Assembly: GCF_051106095.1 (NCBI RefSeq)
Contig: NC_135786.1
Location: 139,132,501 to 139,196,500, forward strand
Reading direction: 5' to 3'
Length of the DNA stretch: 64,000 bases
From: Pogona vitticeps
Taxonomy: Eukaryota; Chordata; Lepidosauria; Squamata; Agamidae
Both the position numbers and the translations under genes were made by a program. This document shows positions 39,701 through 48,100 of this stretch, one piece after another (position 1 is the stretch's first letter; each line of letters begins with the position of its first letter). The notes below the pieces were generated by a model, which had not been told where the DNA came from, made no database searches, and was given only the letters and a program-made list of their open reading frames with translations.

Positions 39701-39859
39701 AAAAGTGTAAAAGTTTGCAAAAATATGATCATGTGGAACCTTTAAAAATGTAATTGTTTCTTTTTATCCATAAGGCTTTATCCTGTGGATAAGAGCAGAG
39801 TGAATGAATATGGAGAATCCTATGAAGAGAAGCCAAAAAGAAAGCCCCACAAAGAATAA
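15601..39859 (+). CDS. CLPTM1L: CLPTM1L, complete coding region in 17 exons
   Basis: Encodes a 549-residue CLPTM1-family protein, an ER multi-pass membrane protein known as a lipid scramblase for glucosaminyl-phosphatidylinositol in GPI-anchor synthesis and also named CRR9 (cisplatin resistance). Seen: 17 exons joined at GT/AG sites (15601-15795, 19229-19329, 20745-20934, 22573-22718, 23659-23737, 26064-26181, 26883-26977, 28641-28725, 29683-29786, 31146-31211, 34556-34606, 35506-35588, 36823-36857, 38049-38104, 38202-38246, 38462-38577, 39775-39859) give 1650 nt with one open frame. The protein has an N-terminal membrane segment (about 10-30), a lumenal domain with sequons N102 and N112, and a C-terminal half with several membrane segments. 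Human CLPTM1L has 538 residues; the excess matches a poly-Ala insertion in exon 1. The start is the first in-frame ATG and aligns with the human N-terminus. TERT follows about 5 kb downstream. Identification is from family knowledge and is very secure. Confidence 0.97.
17935..18150 (-). repeat. tRNA-derived SINE (MIR/CORE-like), minus strand
   Basis: ccctgtgaggtagg, then ggacttgaacc (inverse of a box B, 18091-18101), then a tRNA-like end near 18150 are in the right order. Confidence 0.55.
18168..18303 (+). mobile_element. hAT-type palindromic MITE, 136 bp
   Basis: Same as 3205-3340 with a single base difference. Perfect 8-bp target duplication gtctagtc at 18160-18167 and 18304-18311. Lies in CLPTM1L intron 1. 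Confidence 0.88.
19229..19329 (+). CDS. CLPTM1L: CLPTM1L exon 2
   Basis: Codes residues 66-98 and two bases of 99, starting [10 protein letters not shown] and ending SKFER. The acceptor is tgtttcag and the donor is aaag/gtatta. Part of the lumenal domain. Confidence 0.95.
20745..20934 (+). CDS. CLPTM1L: CLPTM1L exon 3
   Basis: Completes residue 99 and codes up to 162, including [12 protein letters not shown] with likely N-glycosylation sites N102 and N112, then [19 protein letters not shown]. Acceptor tttgtag, donor cag/gtgaga. Confidence 0.96.
21170..21950 (-). other. Unexplained GC-rich block with minus-strand coding-like frames
   Basis: In CLPTM1L intron 3, base composition jumps to GC-rich for about 800 bp. 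Minus-strand frames 21555-21953 and 21367-21612 have non-random composition: an acidic run LEEEEE, then [20 protein letters not shown] with amphipathic helix character. I do not recognise the family. It could be a decayed DNA-transposon accessory protein or a processed gene copy. Confidence 0.35.
22081..22222 (+). repeat. SINE body fragment, plus strand
   Basis: gccttccatccttctgaggt, gtacccagcttgctgg and the ctgcccagagagtgcttt tail match, in opposite orientation, the SINEs at 49808-50083 and 54401-54650. The tRNA-like head is missing. Confidence 0.65.
22573..22718 (+). CDS. CLPTM1L: CLPTM1L exon 4
   Basis: Codes residues 163-210 and two bases of 211, starting QIEAEKKQ and including [11 protein letters not shown] and [13 protein letters not shown]. 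The last codon, ATG, is split across the intron. Donor at/gtaagt. Confidence 0.95.
22965..23417. mobile_element. hAT (Charlie-like) nonautonomous element, 453 bp
   Basis: Ends caggcttgtccaacct and aggttggacacttctg, with the 8-bp duplication atctaatg on both sides (22957-22964, 23418-23425). Interior has repeated gcggccc/tgtggccca and a purine-rich tract near 23110-23170. Confidence 0.8.
23659..23737 (+). CDS. CLPTM1L: CLPTM1L exon 5
   Basis: Codes residues 211-237 ([20 protein letters not shown] and on to VKDLM). The acceptor follows a T-rich tract (taatgtag) and the donor is atg/gtaagt. Confidence 0.95.
23990..24365 (-). repeat. L2/CR1-type LINE remnant
   Basis: Fragments such as gaacccctgtggcactcc and aatcaacagtgtcagaagctg resemble the reptile LINE consensus, strongly decayed. 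Confidence 0.4.
24641..25724 (+). mobile_element. Tc1-like DNA transposon, 5' part with decayed transposase
   Basis: Begins cagttaggtccagaaataat after TA, the typical Tc1-like terminal repeat. The frame around 25330-25680 reads [20 protein letters not shown], then [20 protein letters not shown] and [20 protein letters not shown], the helix-turn-helix region and first catalytic D region of Tc1 transposases. Stops in frame and the cut at 25724 make it dead. The 5' region is interrupted by a LINE tail (24715-24875), and the 3' half has been replaced by a hairpin MITE. Confidence 0.8.
24715..24875 (-). mobile_element. L2/CR1-type LINE 3' tail inserted in the Tc1 element
   Basis: TATTTATT-rich stretch, then gggctgcttacaacaattaa and aaaatacaat runs: the 3' end of a LINE in minus orientation, similar to 42393-42845. 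Tc1-like sequence continues on both sides. Confidence 0.55.
25725..26001. mobile_element. MITE with a 186-bp internal hairpin
   Basis: 25725-25910 is a hairpin with about 90-bp arms (gggatcaaag at one end, ctttgatccc at the other). It is followed by a stretch ending atacggaaaaatatggta, a terminal sequence common in squamate mariner-like MITEs. It abuts the Tc1 fragment exactly at 25724. Confidence 0.55.
26064..26181 (+). CDS. CLPTM1L: CLPTM1L exon 6
   Basis: Codes residues 238-276 and one base of 277: [17 protein letters not shown], then [17 protein letters not shown]. Acceptor acttcag, donor ttg/gtaagc. Confidence 0.95.
26883..26977 (+). CDS. CLPTM1L: CLPTM1L exon 7
   Basis: Codes residues 277-308: [20 protein letters not shown], then the first half of a membrane segment ([12 protein letters not shown]). 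Acceptor cttctag, donor cat/gtaagt. Confidence 0.95.
27746..27880. mobile_element. Palindromic MITE, GGYTGAAATCC family
   Basis: Ends ggctcaaatccagtagtaag and cttactactggattttggcc are inverted repeats. In CLPTM1L intron 7. Confidence 0.55.
28641..28725 (+). CDS. CLPTM1L: CLPTM1L exon 8
   Basis: Codes residues 309-336 and one base of 337: [20 protein letters not shown], then a loop ending STKA. It completes the membrane segment begun in exon 7. Acceptor ttttgcag, donor gcag/gtatgg. Confidence 0.95.
28957..29010. mobile_element. Minimal 54-bp hAT-like remnant
   Basis: agacatgggatattcatat faces caaatatcccatgtctag as an inverted repeat. The 8-bp flanks ttactatc (28949-28956) and ttaccatc (29011-29018) differ by one base. 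The ends resemble those of 48863-49177. Confidence 0.55.
29683..29786 (+). CDS. CLPTM1L: CLPTM1L exon 9
   Basis: Codes residues 337-371 ([20 protein letters not shown], then [14 protein letters not shown]), a hydrophobic hairpin typical of the family's transmembrane core. Acceptor tatacag, donor gag/gtgagt. Confidence 0.95.
31146..31211 (+). CDS. CLPTM1L: CLPTM1L exon 10
   Basis: Codes residues 372-393 ([20 protein letters not shown] and on). The C-terminal part is more diverged from mammals than the surrounding exons. Acceptor ttctag, donor aag/gtattg. Confidence 0.93.
31408..31657. mobile_element. Tigger-like MITE, 250 bp
   Basis: Ends cagtagtaccttggttta and taaaccaaggtatgcctg, TA on both sides. 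In CLPTM1L intron 10. Confidence 0.75.
32125..33127. mobile_element. Tigger-like element of 1003 bp with an internal minisatellite
   Basis: Ends cagtcaggccttgacttac and taagtcaaaggttgactg with TA flanks. Inside, 32278-32710 repeats a unit of about 130-147 bp (ccagcaaccattcctccagc marks each copy) a little more than three times. No transposase. Confidence 0.75.
32278..32710. repeat. Tandem repeat, about 3 copies of a 130-147 bp unit
   Basis: Each unit has a C-run, agcaaggcatagcaatccag (or a variant), then the cattcctccagcac motif and gcaagaccc. Units differ by internal indels. Confidence 0.7.
34556..34606 (+). CDS. CLPTM1L: CLPTM1L exon 11
   Basis: Codes residues 394-410 ([17 protein letters not shown]). 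A 51-bp exon placed by the conserved KTEEYDTQ. Acceptor tatacag, donor cag/gtaaga. Confidence 0.94.
35506..35588 (+). CDS. CLPTM1L: CLPTM1L exon 12
   Basis: Codes residues 411-437 and two bases of 438 ([20 protein letters not shown] and on), a membrane segment. Acceptor tcttag, donor aaag/gtattt. Confidence 0.95.
36823..36857 (+). CDS. CLPTM1L: CLPTM1L exon 13
   Basis: A 35-bp micro-exon for residues 438-449 ([12 protein letters not shown]). Its phase (one base, then eleven codons, then one base) fits both neighbours. Acceptor ccttag, donor aatg/gtaagt. Confidence 0.93.
37620..37875. mobile_element. MITE with TTTCCCCGAAAATAAG ends
   Basis: gtttccccgaaaataagccc near the left and cttattttggagggaacactg at the right form imperfect inverted ends. 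The family is common in amniotes; the superfamily is not clear from sequence. Confidence 0.5.
38049..38104 (+). CDS. CLPTM1L: CLPTM1L exon 14
   Basis: Codes residues 450-468 ([19 protein letters not shown]), a membrane segment. Acceptor caacag, donor aag/gtaact. Confidence 0.95.
38202..38246 (+). CDS. CLPTM1L: CLPTM1L exon 15
   Basis: A 45-bp exon for residues 469-483 ([15 protein letters not shown]), just 97 bp after exon 14. Acceptor ttctag, donor aaa/gtaagt. Confidence 0.95.
38462..38577 (+). CDS. CLPTM1L: CLPTM1L exon 16
   Basis: Codes residues 484-521 and two bases of 522: [20 protein letters not shown], then [19 protein letters not shown], one of the most conserved stretches in the family. 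Acceptor ttccag, donor gatg/gtatga. Confidence 0.96.
39775..39859 (+). CDS. CLPTM1L: CLPTM1L exon 17 and stop
   Basis: Codes residues 522-549: [20 protein letters not shown], then a basic tail, then TAA at 39857-39859. The body matches human LYPVDKRRVNEFGESYEEK; the extreme C-terminus differs. Confidence 0.96.
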
Positions 39860-42098
39860 TTTAAGATAACTCTGAGAGCCTCTTTGGACTGATACTGACT
39901 GCAAATGTTGTATGACTTTTAAAAGAGATGAAGCAAAAGAGTATTCTTCAAGGCTTGTGACAGAACTTAATGGACAATATATCATCTACATTGCCAAAAC
40001 ATGTTTTCATTGCCTGTGGATCTAACTATCTTCTTTTTTTCATTTGTGTATTCAGGGGTGTCAAGAAGCCTGCCAATACTTCTGCCAGGTTTCCCACAAA
40101 AACTTATCATTTTGAATTTCTGTGAGCATTTCTGCATAAATATCTGTGTCTGTTCTATTTATAGTCTTAAACCATCCCACTGACTGACGGTGTAGTACAT
40201 ACAGTATGTTTTAAGCCACCACTTAGACTGTGAGGAGGGAAATATTGTCAATAATTATGAAAAGGTGATAAAATGATGAATTCAGCCCTTGAATTTCAAA
40301 ATTTTTGTACTCTGTTGGTACAGTGATCCAGCCAAACCCTTTTATGTTACAGTGAGAGAGATTATGCCACATGCGCTTAGCTCTAGTTTGGAATTCAGCT
40401 GGGTTGAAAAATGGGGTTTTGGCTGGATTGTGTGCCCAATTTTGTATCTCCTTCCCTACTATGAGCAACTTTTTAAAAAAGACAAAAAAAACTCTGGTAA
40501 CTGATGAAACTAGTTACTAGAAATTTTACCATCATACAAAGGCATGCACTCTATACTGTATCTGATAACAATTCTAATCTAGCACTGGACATGTAAAACT
40601 TGTAACTTTTTAAAAATGCATTTTTAAATTGCAAAATCTTATTAACAGAAGTCTAACTGAGCATGTGCAGTGAATAGCAACCGGTAGGGGTATTTTTTTT
40701 AAAACAAGGCCAAAATATTTTTCTGTAGTCTTAGAATTGGAATTTTTTTGATTCCTCCCAAACTGAACCCTTTTTCCTAAAGTGAGCCATTACGTTGTAG
40801 TCAGACATCTTTTTCAGAGGGTGTAAATACATATTTGCATGACACTATTGTGCCAATTATACATCGGCAGGGAAAATGAAGACTTTTTCTTACATTGACA
40901 TAAACAATGTCTAGAATAAGTGGTTTTGATGCAACTAGTAAACAGAATGGAGGCATCAAGAGAAATTTATAGGAAGAAATTGTATTCAAAATTGCTAGAA
41001 AAACTATCCAAATGCCTTTTGTGTTTGGATATGGGGCTGTATGTAGCCTTTTGCAACTATCCTTTTTATGTCTGTATTCATCAAATAATGGCACTGCTTC
41101 TCCTGAAATATAATTTCAGCATGCTCAAAATGCAAGTGGGGAAAAATTCACTTCTGTTCAGGCATGAAACTGAAAAGAGGTGCAATCCTGCAAATCCTAT
41201 TTTGAAGCTAATCCCCATTGCATTCCGTGGGATTCTTACTCCTGGACAATAATATACAAAGTTGCAGAGTTTTAGACCCAGATGCCTAACATTTTGAGCA
41301 CTGCAGTACAAACAAGGACCTCCTATGCATGAAAAGGTATGGGAGCTCTGTGCCACTGGACCACTTGCCCGCCCCACCTGTAAAGGAATCACTGGATTTG
41401 GGGTGTAGAGCTTATCATGCCATGTCCCCTTGTGAATGTTTGATAGTGACCTTTGTTGCCAAAAGGTTTTGCATTTAATCTGAGTACCGATGCGTATTTT
41501 CTTCACTTCCAACAAGCCCAAGTCCACTGGTATTTGATTTTCACAGATGATAGCAAGTTGCTTGTTGTGAGTTATTAGTGTGGGAACTTGATAATGGGTT
41601 GGAATCAGACTAAGACTGTCATGCTCTCGCCCCACTCAAAGTAATAGTACAGAATTAACTTACAAATTTCAATGGGACCAAAAATGATATATCCAACTCT
41701 CTGCCCAATAATCTTAATAAATAATATTGCCCCCCAAAACACTTCATTTCTTCTGTCAGCTTTACTTTTATTTATTTCTATAAAACAGAATTTAAATCTC
41801 TGAAACGTGTCCAGGGTTAAACTGGTCCAAGCAAGACCAATTATTTTTAGGTCTGAACTATTAAAAATATTGCCTTGGCAGTAATAGTCACATTCCAAGT
41901 TTTTTGGCTGGGTGGTGTTTATAAATACAGAGTATCTGTGCTTAGCTGAATAATTTGCAGTGCAAATATTATTTGATTTAAATGAACATGTTTTGTTCTA
42001 AAGTTTGAATGGAGTGACATCGAATTGTCCTGTCAAAGCAGAGAGACCTGGTTAGCCTCTCGTCCAGTCAGTGCTTTGTTTCCTTCACTCTGTGTACA

Positions 42099-42104
42099 AA
42101 TAAA
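42099..42104 (+). terminator. Candidate CLPTM1L poly(A) signal
   Basis: AATAAA in acaaataaatgtttatgg, about 2.24 kb after the stop. An earlier AATAAA lies at 41716. The 39860-42110 stretch is otherwise without a gene and is probably 3' UTR. Which signal is used cannot be read from sequence. Confidence 0.4.
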
Positions 42105-42392
42105 TGTTTATGGATATACCTTAGGTTCCGATTATATTGCAGAAAAGTACTTTGAATATAATGGATCTGTCGTGCAACATCCTTTGAAAAATGACTTCAG
42201 GCAAAAGTGGGGAAGGGGCAGGAGGCGATGCATCTACACAAATTCTTCTGATCTATTTTGCAAAGATGAGATTTGTATGTTCTGACTGATTTACAAGTTG
42301 TGGGTTTTGCTTCAACTATCACTTCACCCGTGAAGCAAGCCTGGGGGAGTATCATCCGTCCGTCCGTCTATCTACCTATCTATCTATCTATC

Positions 42393-42845
42393 AATCATGC
42401 CGCCCACACTGCCCTAAGGTCTCTGGGTGGCTTACAACAATTTGAATTGAATAAAAACATAAAAAGATAAAAGCAATTAAAATACAATTAAAAATACAAT
42501 CCTCTAAAAATTGCCATCAAGACACACAGTTGATATAATTTCAATTAAAAACCTTCTGGAACAGGAAGGTTTCGACCTGGCACCAAAACGTCATCAATAC
42601 CAGCACCAGATTAATCTCCCTCAGGATCGCATTCCATAGTCTGGGGGCGGTTGCTGAAAAGGCCCTTTGTCTACAAGCTATCCCTCTTTCTTCCTTGAGG
42701 GATGTTTCTTTCAGGAGGGTCCCCTGGCTAGATATTAATTGTCAGGTAGGTTCATATAGAAAGAGGTGGTCCTTCAAGTGGCCAGGGCCCAAGCTGTTTA
42801 GGGCTTTATACATCAAAACAAGCACTTTGAATTGCTACTCCTTTG
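42393..42845 (-). mobile_element. L2/CR1-type LINE 3' end, minus strand
   Basis: The minus-strand reading RAFSATAPRLWNAILREINL is the hallmark C-terminal RT segment of L2-like LINEs, followed by an A/T-rich 3' UTR ending at the ctctgggtggcttacaac tail. Preceded by a TCTA microsatellite (42363-42392). Confidence 0.65.
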
Positions 42846-43053
42846 CTGTTCCATGTATGATTAAGGATACTGAAAGGTTTTGTTGTGTATAGGAAATATT
42901 ACATACACATACCTTTATTGTTTATATCCCATACTTCCTATAATAAAAAAAAAGCTCACGTTAGAGCATGGAAATTATTCTCATTTCCTCTTTGCAAGAA
43001 CCAAGTGAGAACTCAAGCCAATTCAAGCTACCTTATTGAAGGTAGACCAGTAA

Positions 43054-43145
43054 AGCAGGAATGGGGAAACCTTCACCCTCCAGGTGTTTTAGACTTCCAT
43101 TCTCAGAAGTCCCGGCCAGCACAACCAGCAGTAATGAATTGTAGG
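43054..43145. repeat. Degraded hAT-like MITE half
   Basis: aatggggaaaccttcaccctccaggtg, then ctcagaagtcccggccagcac, resembles one arm of the hAT MITEs ending ggggaacctttggccctcc. Diverged. Confidence 0.35.
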
Positions 43146-43164
43146 AATTCATAATCAAACCCTA

Positions 43165-43612
43165 CAGGAGGTTGTGGGTTTTTCGGGCTCTTTGGCCATG
43201 TTCTGAAGGTTGATCTTCCTAACGTTTCACCAGTCTCTGTGGCCAGCATCTTCAGAGGACAAGGGTAACACTCTGTGCTCTGGTGTAGTTTGTTTGGGAG
43301 TTGAGTATTTATAGCTGTTGGATCAGCTTTTGTCCTTTTCGGGAGATGGGAGATTATGGTGATCAGTGTGTTTTTGTTGTGGGTGGATTGTTTTGATAAG
43401 GAGGAGAGATTATCTGTCACTGTGATTGATGGGTGTCATTAGCTGGTGTGTAGTGATCACCAGTCCTTGTGGCTGGGTAGAGTTTGTTGACCTTTTGCAG
43501 GCTGTATTTTTCAGTGCTGGGAGCCAAGCTTTGTTGTGTTTTAAACTTTCTTCTTTTTTGTTGAAGCTGGTGTCTGTGGATTTCAATGGCTTCCCTGTGC
43601 AGGTTTTATTTC
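43165..43612 (-). mobile_element. Penelope-like retroelement fragment, minus strand
   Basis: The minus-strand reading REAIEIHRHQ, then a Lys/Thr/Gln-rich tail, matches the C-terminal end region of Penelope-like elements. The gttgtgggtttttcgggctc motif also belongs to this repeat. A broken, fairly old 5'-truncated fossil. Confidence 0.5.
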
Positions 43613-44373
43613 TCTAAGATGATGTAAATGGAGAGTTTACAGAATAAGGAGTTGCTCCCTTACCAGTGACATCAATCAAACAACAAGCAAGCAGACTTTT
43701 GGGGATCACCCTCTTTCCCAGCCTCTAGCATTTCCGCGGCATAACCATGTCAAGAAACTTGTAAACTTCCTGAGGGAGATGAGATACATTTACCATAGAA
43801 AGCCGATAATCTACATGAGTCTTTCAGAGGTCCTATAAAGGTCCATATCGCCTGTTCCTGTATTTGCATTGTTTTCTCCTCTCCTGTCTCCCCCCCCCCC
43901 CCGGCTCTTTCCCTCTTCCAAGGCAGCGGTACCCTTTCTCTCTCACTCTTTTTAGCCTTTAAGAGAGTTGGGCGCGCTCGGAACAGACGCTTGCTTGCAG
44001 CGGCGGCGCCGAGCATTTTGCTTTCCTGGCAAGAGGGCTGTGGGTCCACAGGAGAACTCGCATACCAAAACAAAGCTCAGGGAAATGGGGGCGACTCTGC
44101 TTGCGCGCCCCGACCCATTTTCAAAAGCAAGGCTGGCGTTTAAAATAAACCCGTCCGCCTGAAAGATGCCTCGCGACTCTTGTTTTGCAGCAAAAGAGTC
44201 ACCAGGGTATGCTGGGTTCACACGTGGCCGCGCACCGGCTTCGCAAAGAAAGAAAGATGCGGAACCCCGAGTCGTCTTAAACCGAAAGGGAAAGAAAAGG
44301 GACATCTCCCTGGCGAGGAACGGAGAGCGGGCGGAGCTTATCGGGCAAAATCCAAAGAAACAAAAGACAAAAA

Positions 44374-44379
44374 CACGTG
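44374..44379 (+). promoter_or_regulatory. Canonical E-box CACGTG upstream of TERT
   Basis: cacgtg 527 bp before the TERT ATG, at the left edge of a long hairpin. MYC/MAX E-boxes control mammalian TERT, but those lie closer to the start, so this may be incidental. Confidence 0.35.
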
Positions 44380-44493
44380 GCACCTTAAAGACGAACTATA
44401 ATATTTTAAGGTGAGCTTTCGTGGGCACCCTTTGTCAGACGTGCCCACAAAAGCTCACCTTAAAATATTATAGTTCTCCTTTTAAGGTGCCAC
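44377..44493. repeat. 117-bp near-perfect hairpin upstream of TERT
   Basis: Arms 44377-44428 and 44441-44493 around a 12-bp loop. gtggcaccttaaag recurs inverted as cttttaaggtgccac. The arm matches a dispersed amniote repeat (compare 49690-49760). 413 bp before the TERT ATG. Confidence 0.85.
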
Positions 44494-44798
44494 ATGCTTT
44501 TGTCTTTTGCCGCGTTTTGCTTCCTTTCTTTGGATTTTGCTTCCTAGGCTTGCACAGACCGGCAGGGCGACCTCTTCCAAAACCCCACCTCTTTCTAAAG
44601 CTGTTCCTCCGGTTGGCCCCGGGGACGGGGGGGCGGCACTCGCGGCGCCTTCTGGCGGCGAGGGCGGAGCCCGCGCGAGGCTTTTGCCGGCCTCGCCGGC
44701 GACAGACCCAAAGGAAAAGGCGGGAGAGGGAGGCCTGCGAAGCCTTCGGACCTTTCCGCGGGCTGCCGGAGGGGTGGTCCCCGCAGCACCCCCAGCAG

Positions 44799-44805
44799 CC
44801 GGAAG
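44799..44805 (+). promoter_or_regulatory. ETS-type motif CCGGAAG upstream of TERT
   Basis: ccggaag about 107 bp before the ATG fits the ETS/GABP core. It resembles the motifs created by the recurrent human TERT promoter mutations at about -124 and -146. Function is inferred only. Confidence 0.5.
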
Positions 44806-44905
44806 GCGGGAGCTGAAAAGGATCTGGGTCCCTGGGCCTGTGCGTCGCCTCGCCCTCTTGCCTGCCCGTTCCCCTTCCCCGGGGGAGCCGTTGTTTCCCC
44901 CCCCC

Positions 44906-45142
44906 ATGGGGCGCCCCCGGCGCTGGAGAGCCGTGCAAGGGCTGCTGCGGAGCTGTTACGCGGAGGTGCTGCCGCTGGAAGCCTTCGTGGAGCGCTTGCA
45001 AGGGCAGGCGCAGGCCGAGGGCCCGCTGGTGCCGCTGGTGCAGGAGGGGGACCCGGCGTGCTACCGTCACCTGGTGGAGCGGTGCCTGGTGGGGCGGGCG
45101 CCGGGCTGCAAGGCTCTCCCCTCGCGGGTTGTGTTCCAGCAG
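44906..45142 (+). CDS. TERT: TERT exon 1
   Basis: Codes residues 1-79: [20 protein letters not shown] and on to VVFQQ, the start of the TEN domain. It is very GC-rich. The ATG has G at +4, and the frame is open about 400 bp upstream without another ATG, so this start is favoured. Donor cag/gtagga. Confidence 0.95.
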
Positions 45143-48100
45143 GTAGGAGGCTTTCCGCTGGAAGGGAAAGGAAACGGTGCTGGGGCGGTGTGTGTGTGTT
45201 TGTGTATGTGTGTGAAGCACTCCGACGCTGCTTGTGGGTTTTGGGACTACAGTCCCCATTGTCCCCCAGCCAGCATAGAGTTCGCTCGGCTTGAGGGACG
45301 CCTGGAAAAGAAGTAAAAGAAAAACAAATCCCCCCCCCTGCCGCCAATCCAAATGCATAGGGGAAGGGAGGGGAATTCGTTTGTTTCTCTTCTACTTCTT
45401 TTCCCGGCGCCCCTCAAGCCGTGTGAACTCTGACTGTGCTGGCTGGGGGACAATGGGGATTGCAATCCCCAAAAACAGCACAGTTTTTTCAAGCCGTGCA
45501 AGTACTCAGGACAAGTTGTGTGCCTGAGAGGTAATACTGGTATCTCTTCCTCGGAGTAAAAGTTAAAATGATAGATTAAATAATTGCCATTAAATTCACA
45601 GTTCATAATACCTGAAATTAGTTATGTAAATTAAAGGCTTCATTCAGCCTAATGGCAGCACTGGCCCGGAGCAAGACTAGTCACCTGGCAATACAATAAG
45701 AGATGAGTTCCATAAGATCTAAGAAATCGAAGGGAAATTGTAAAGAAATACAAGCCGACTGATTCCTTTGACAAAGAACCTACAGTTTTAGAAAGTGAAG
45801 TGAGAGCTGTTCTCAAAGCACTAGGAGGAAATATACCACAAGGAGTAGGTGGGATACCAACATAACTGTTTGAAGCTATAGAAACTATCATAATCCTAAC
45901 AAGACTATGTCAACAAATACAGTGGTGCCTCGCATAGCGAGGTTAATCCGTTCCGGATTAACCTTCGCTATGCGAAAACATCGCTAAACAGGAATAAAAA
46001 AGCCATAGAAACGCATTGAACTTTGTTCAATGCGTTCCTATGGCTTTAAAACTCACCGTTAAGTGATGTTCCTCCATAGCGCCGCCATTTTCACGCCCTC
46101 GGTAAGCGAGGGCAGGGCGCGAAAATGCAGCGCGGACCTTCCGGCGGCCATTTTGGAACTGCCGATCAGCTGTTCTCCCCCGCTTCGTTCTGCGAAAATC
46201 GCTAAGCGAATTGCTTAGCGATCATCGCAAAGCGAAAAAACGCTATGGGGCAATCGCTGAGCGAACACTCCAGCGATGGCCCGGACCCCCTCGCTATGCG
46301 AATTCATTGCATAGCGAAGCACTCGCTAAGCGAGGCACCACTGTATAGAAAACCGAACAATGGCCCACTGTCTGGGAATATTCTCAATATACGTTCCAAT
46401 CTACAGCAAAGGAGAAGTTAAGGAGTCCAGTAACTATAGAACCATTGCATTAATTTCCCGTGCAAGCAAAGTAATTTTCAAGGTGTTTCAACAAAGACTT
46501 ACCATATATGAAGTGAGAAATGTTGATATTCAAGCCGGATTCTTAAGAGGAAGATGCATTAGAAATTATATTGCAAATATATGTTGGCTACAGGAGCATA
46601 TGAAAAACCATGTCCTCTGCAAATCAGTAACATTTCTTGCATGTGCAGTCCTGGATCTTAGGAACATACTACCTAATAATTTATCTTTGTCTCTGTTTTC
46701 TTGTTTTTTTAATTCAGAGACCCTGTATTTCTTGTTCTAGTAGTGATGCCAATGCAATACAATATGAGGTCTGAATGGTGTTTTTTCTCTCTTTGCTACT
46801 GCAGAATCGGGGTGTAGGTTGAGCTCAGTTTGGTTCCTCTGAGTGTCTGAGTAGATGTTCATTTCTGTTTCTTGGTAGGTTTCCAGTCTGAACGATGTTG
46901 TCGCAAGAGTCATTCAGAGGATATGTGAAAAGAAAAAGAAAAATCTCCTGGCGTCTGGCTATTCCTTATTAAATGAGAATAATTACCAGCTGTCCTGCAT
47001 GCCAAATATCTATACCTACTTGCCCAACAATACAACCGAGACCATTCGCCAGAGTGTTCTCTGGGAAATAATTCTGAGCAGAGTTGGGGATGATGTCATG
47101 ATGTACCTTTTGGAGCACTGTGCTCTCTTTATGCTTGTGCCTCCTAGCTGCTGTTACCAAATGTGTGGGCAGCCCATCTATGAACTAGCTTTAAGGAATG
47201 CAACACTGTCTTCTGCATTCTTCCGACAGAGGTATCCTGGGCCAACGCGTAGTGCTTTATCAGGTTACCTGCAAAAAAGGTTGAAGTCCTGTGGGAAGTT
47301 CCTAGCAACAGCAAACAGGAAGAAAGGGAACTCCAGAAGTCAGAAGTCAAGAAAAATACAGAAAGGTTTAGAGTGTGACTGTCGGTTATCTCCAATGGGT
47401 TATGAAGTTCATGGGCTAAAACCTGCAAAAAGCAAACCATTTGCAGGGATGAGTATTTGCAGAGAGAGTGTGCAAAGGTCCGATCAGTGCACATCTTTAA
47501 CAGCACCATTGCTAAAACGGAAATGGACAGGTCAGTGTGGCACTAGTGCTAAAAGAGTAAAAATCATGCAAACAGAGGAAGAATTAGAAAAAGAAACGAG
47601 AAATCTCGTTCCAACCAAAAGCAAAAATATAGTCATGCTAGATGATGGTGGTGATGCTAGCACATCTAAAAGATGTGCAAGGTTGTGTACAGAAGATGGG
47701 TTAATTGTTGTGAAGTCTGTTCCTCAGAGCCCTGAATGTGGGGCACAGATGTCTAATGTACCTTATGCAGTACCTGATAATCAAGAATCTTTTTTATGTG
47801 ATAAGATTCTAACGCTGGATAATGAGAGTGAAACACTCTGTGAATTGAACAGTAGAAGAGAATCCCGCACCAGACAGCCAAAGCTGAGAACAGGAGATTC
47901 TGATGTTTGTTTTGGACAGCCATTAGGAACAGAAATGACGAGTGGAGGACGTGGCTGTAAAACCCGTGTATCTAAATCAGTTCGGAATTCTGATCGCAGT
48001 TCTGTTCCGGTCACGTATATTGAGAGACGCTTTCTCTTGTATTGTCACCGGCAGCTGAAAGAGCGTTTACCTGAGTCTTTTATATTGAATCGTCTGAAAA

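Larger units (their letters stand above)
44560..45150 (+). promoter_or_regulatory. TERT: CpG-rich promoter and first exon of TERT
   Basis: CpG-dense block ending just after exon 1, with GC boxes (gggcgg at about 44329 and 44630) and no TATA box, as in mammalian TERT promoters. Confidence 0.75.

Noticed and set aside
41081-41635. 184-residue minus-strand open frame in the CLPTM1L 3' UTR
   Set aside because: No homology I recognise, random-looking composition, overlaps probable 3' UTR and repeat debris.
44468-45358. Long minus-strand open frames over TERT exon 1
   Set aside because: GC-rich antisense of the promoter and exon 1; no recognisable protein and no splice logic.
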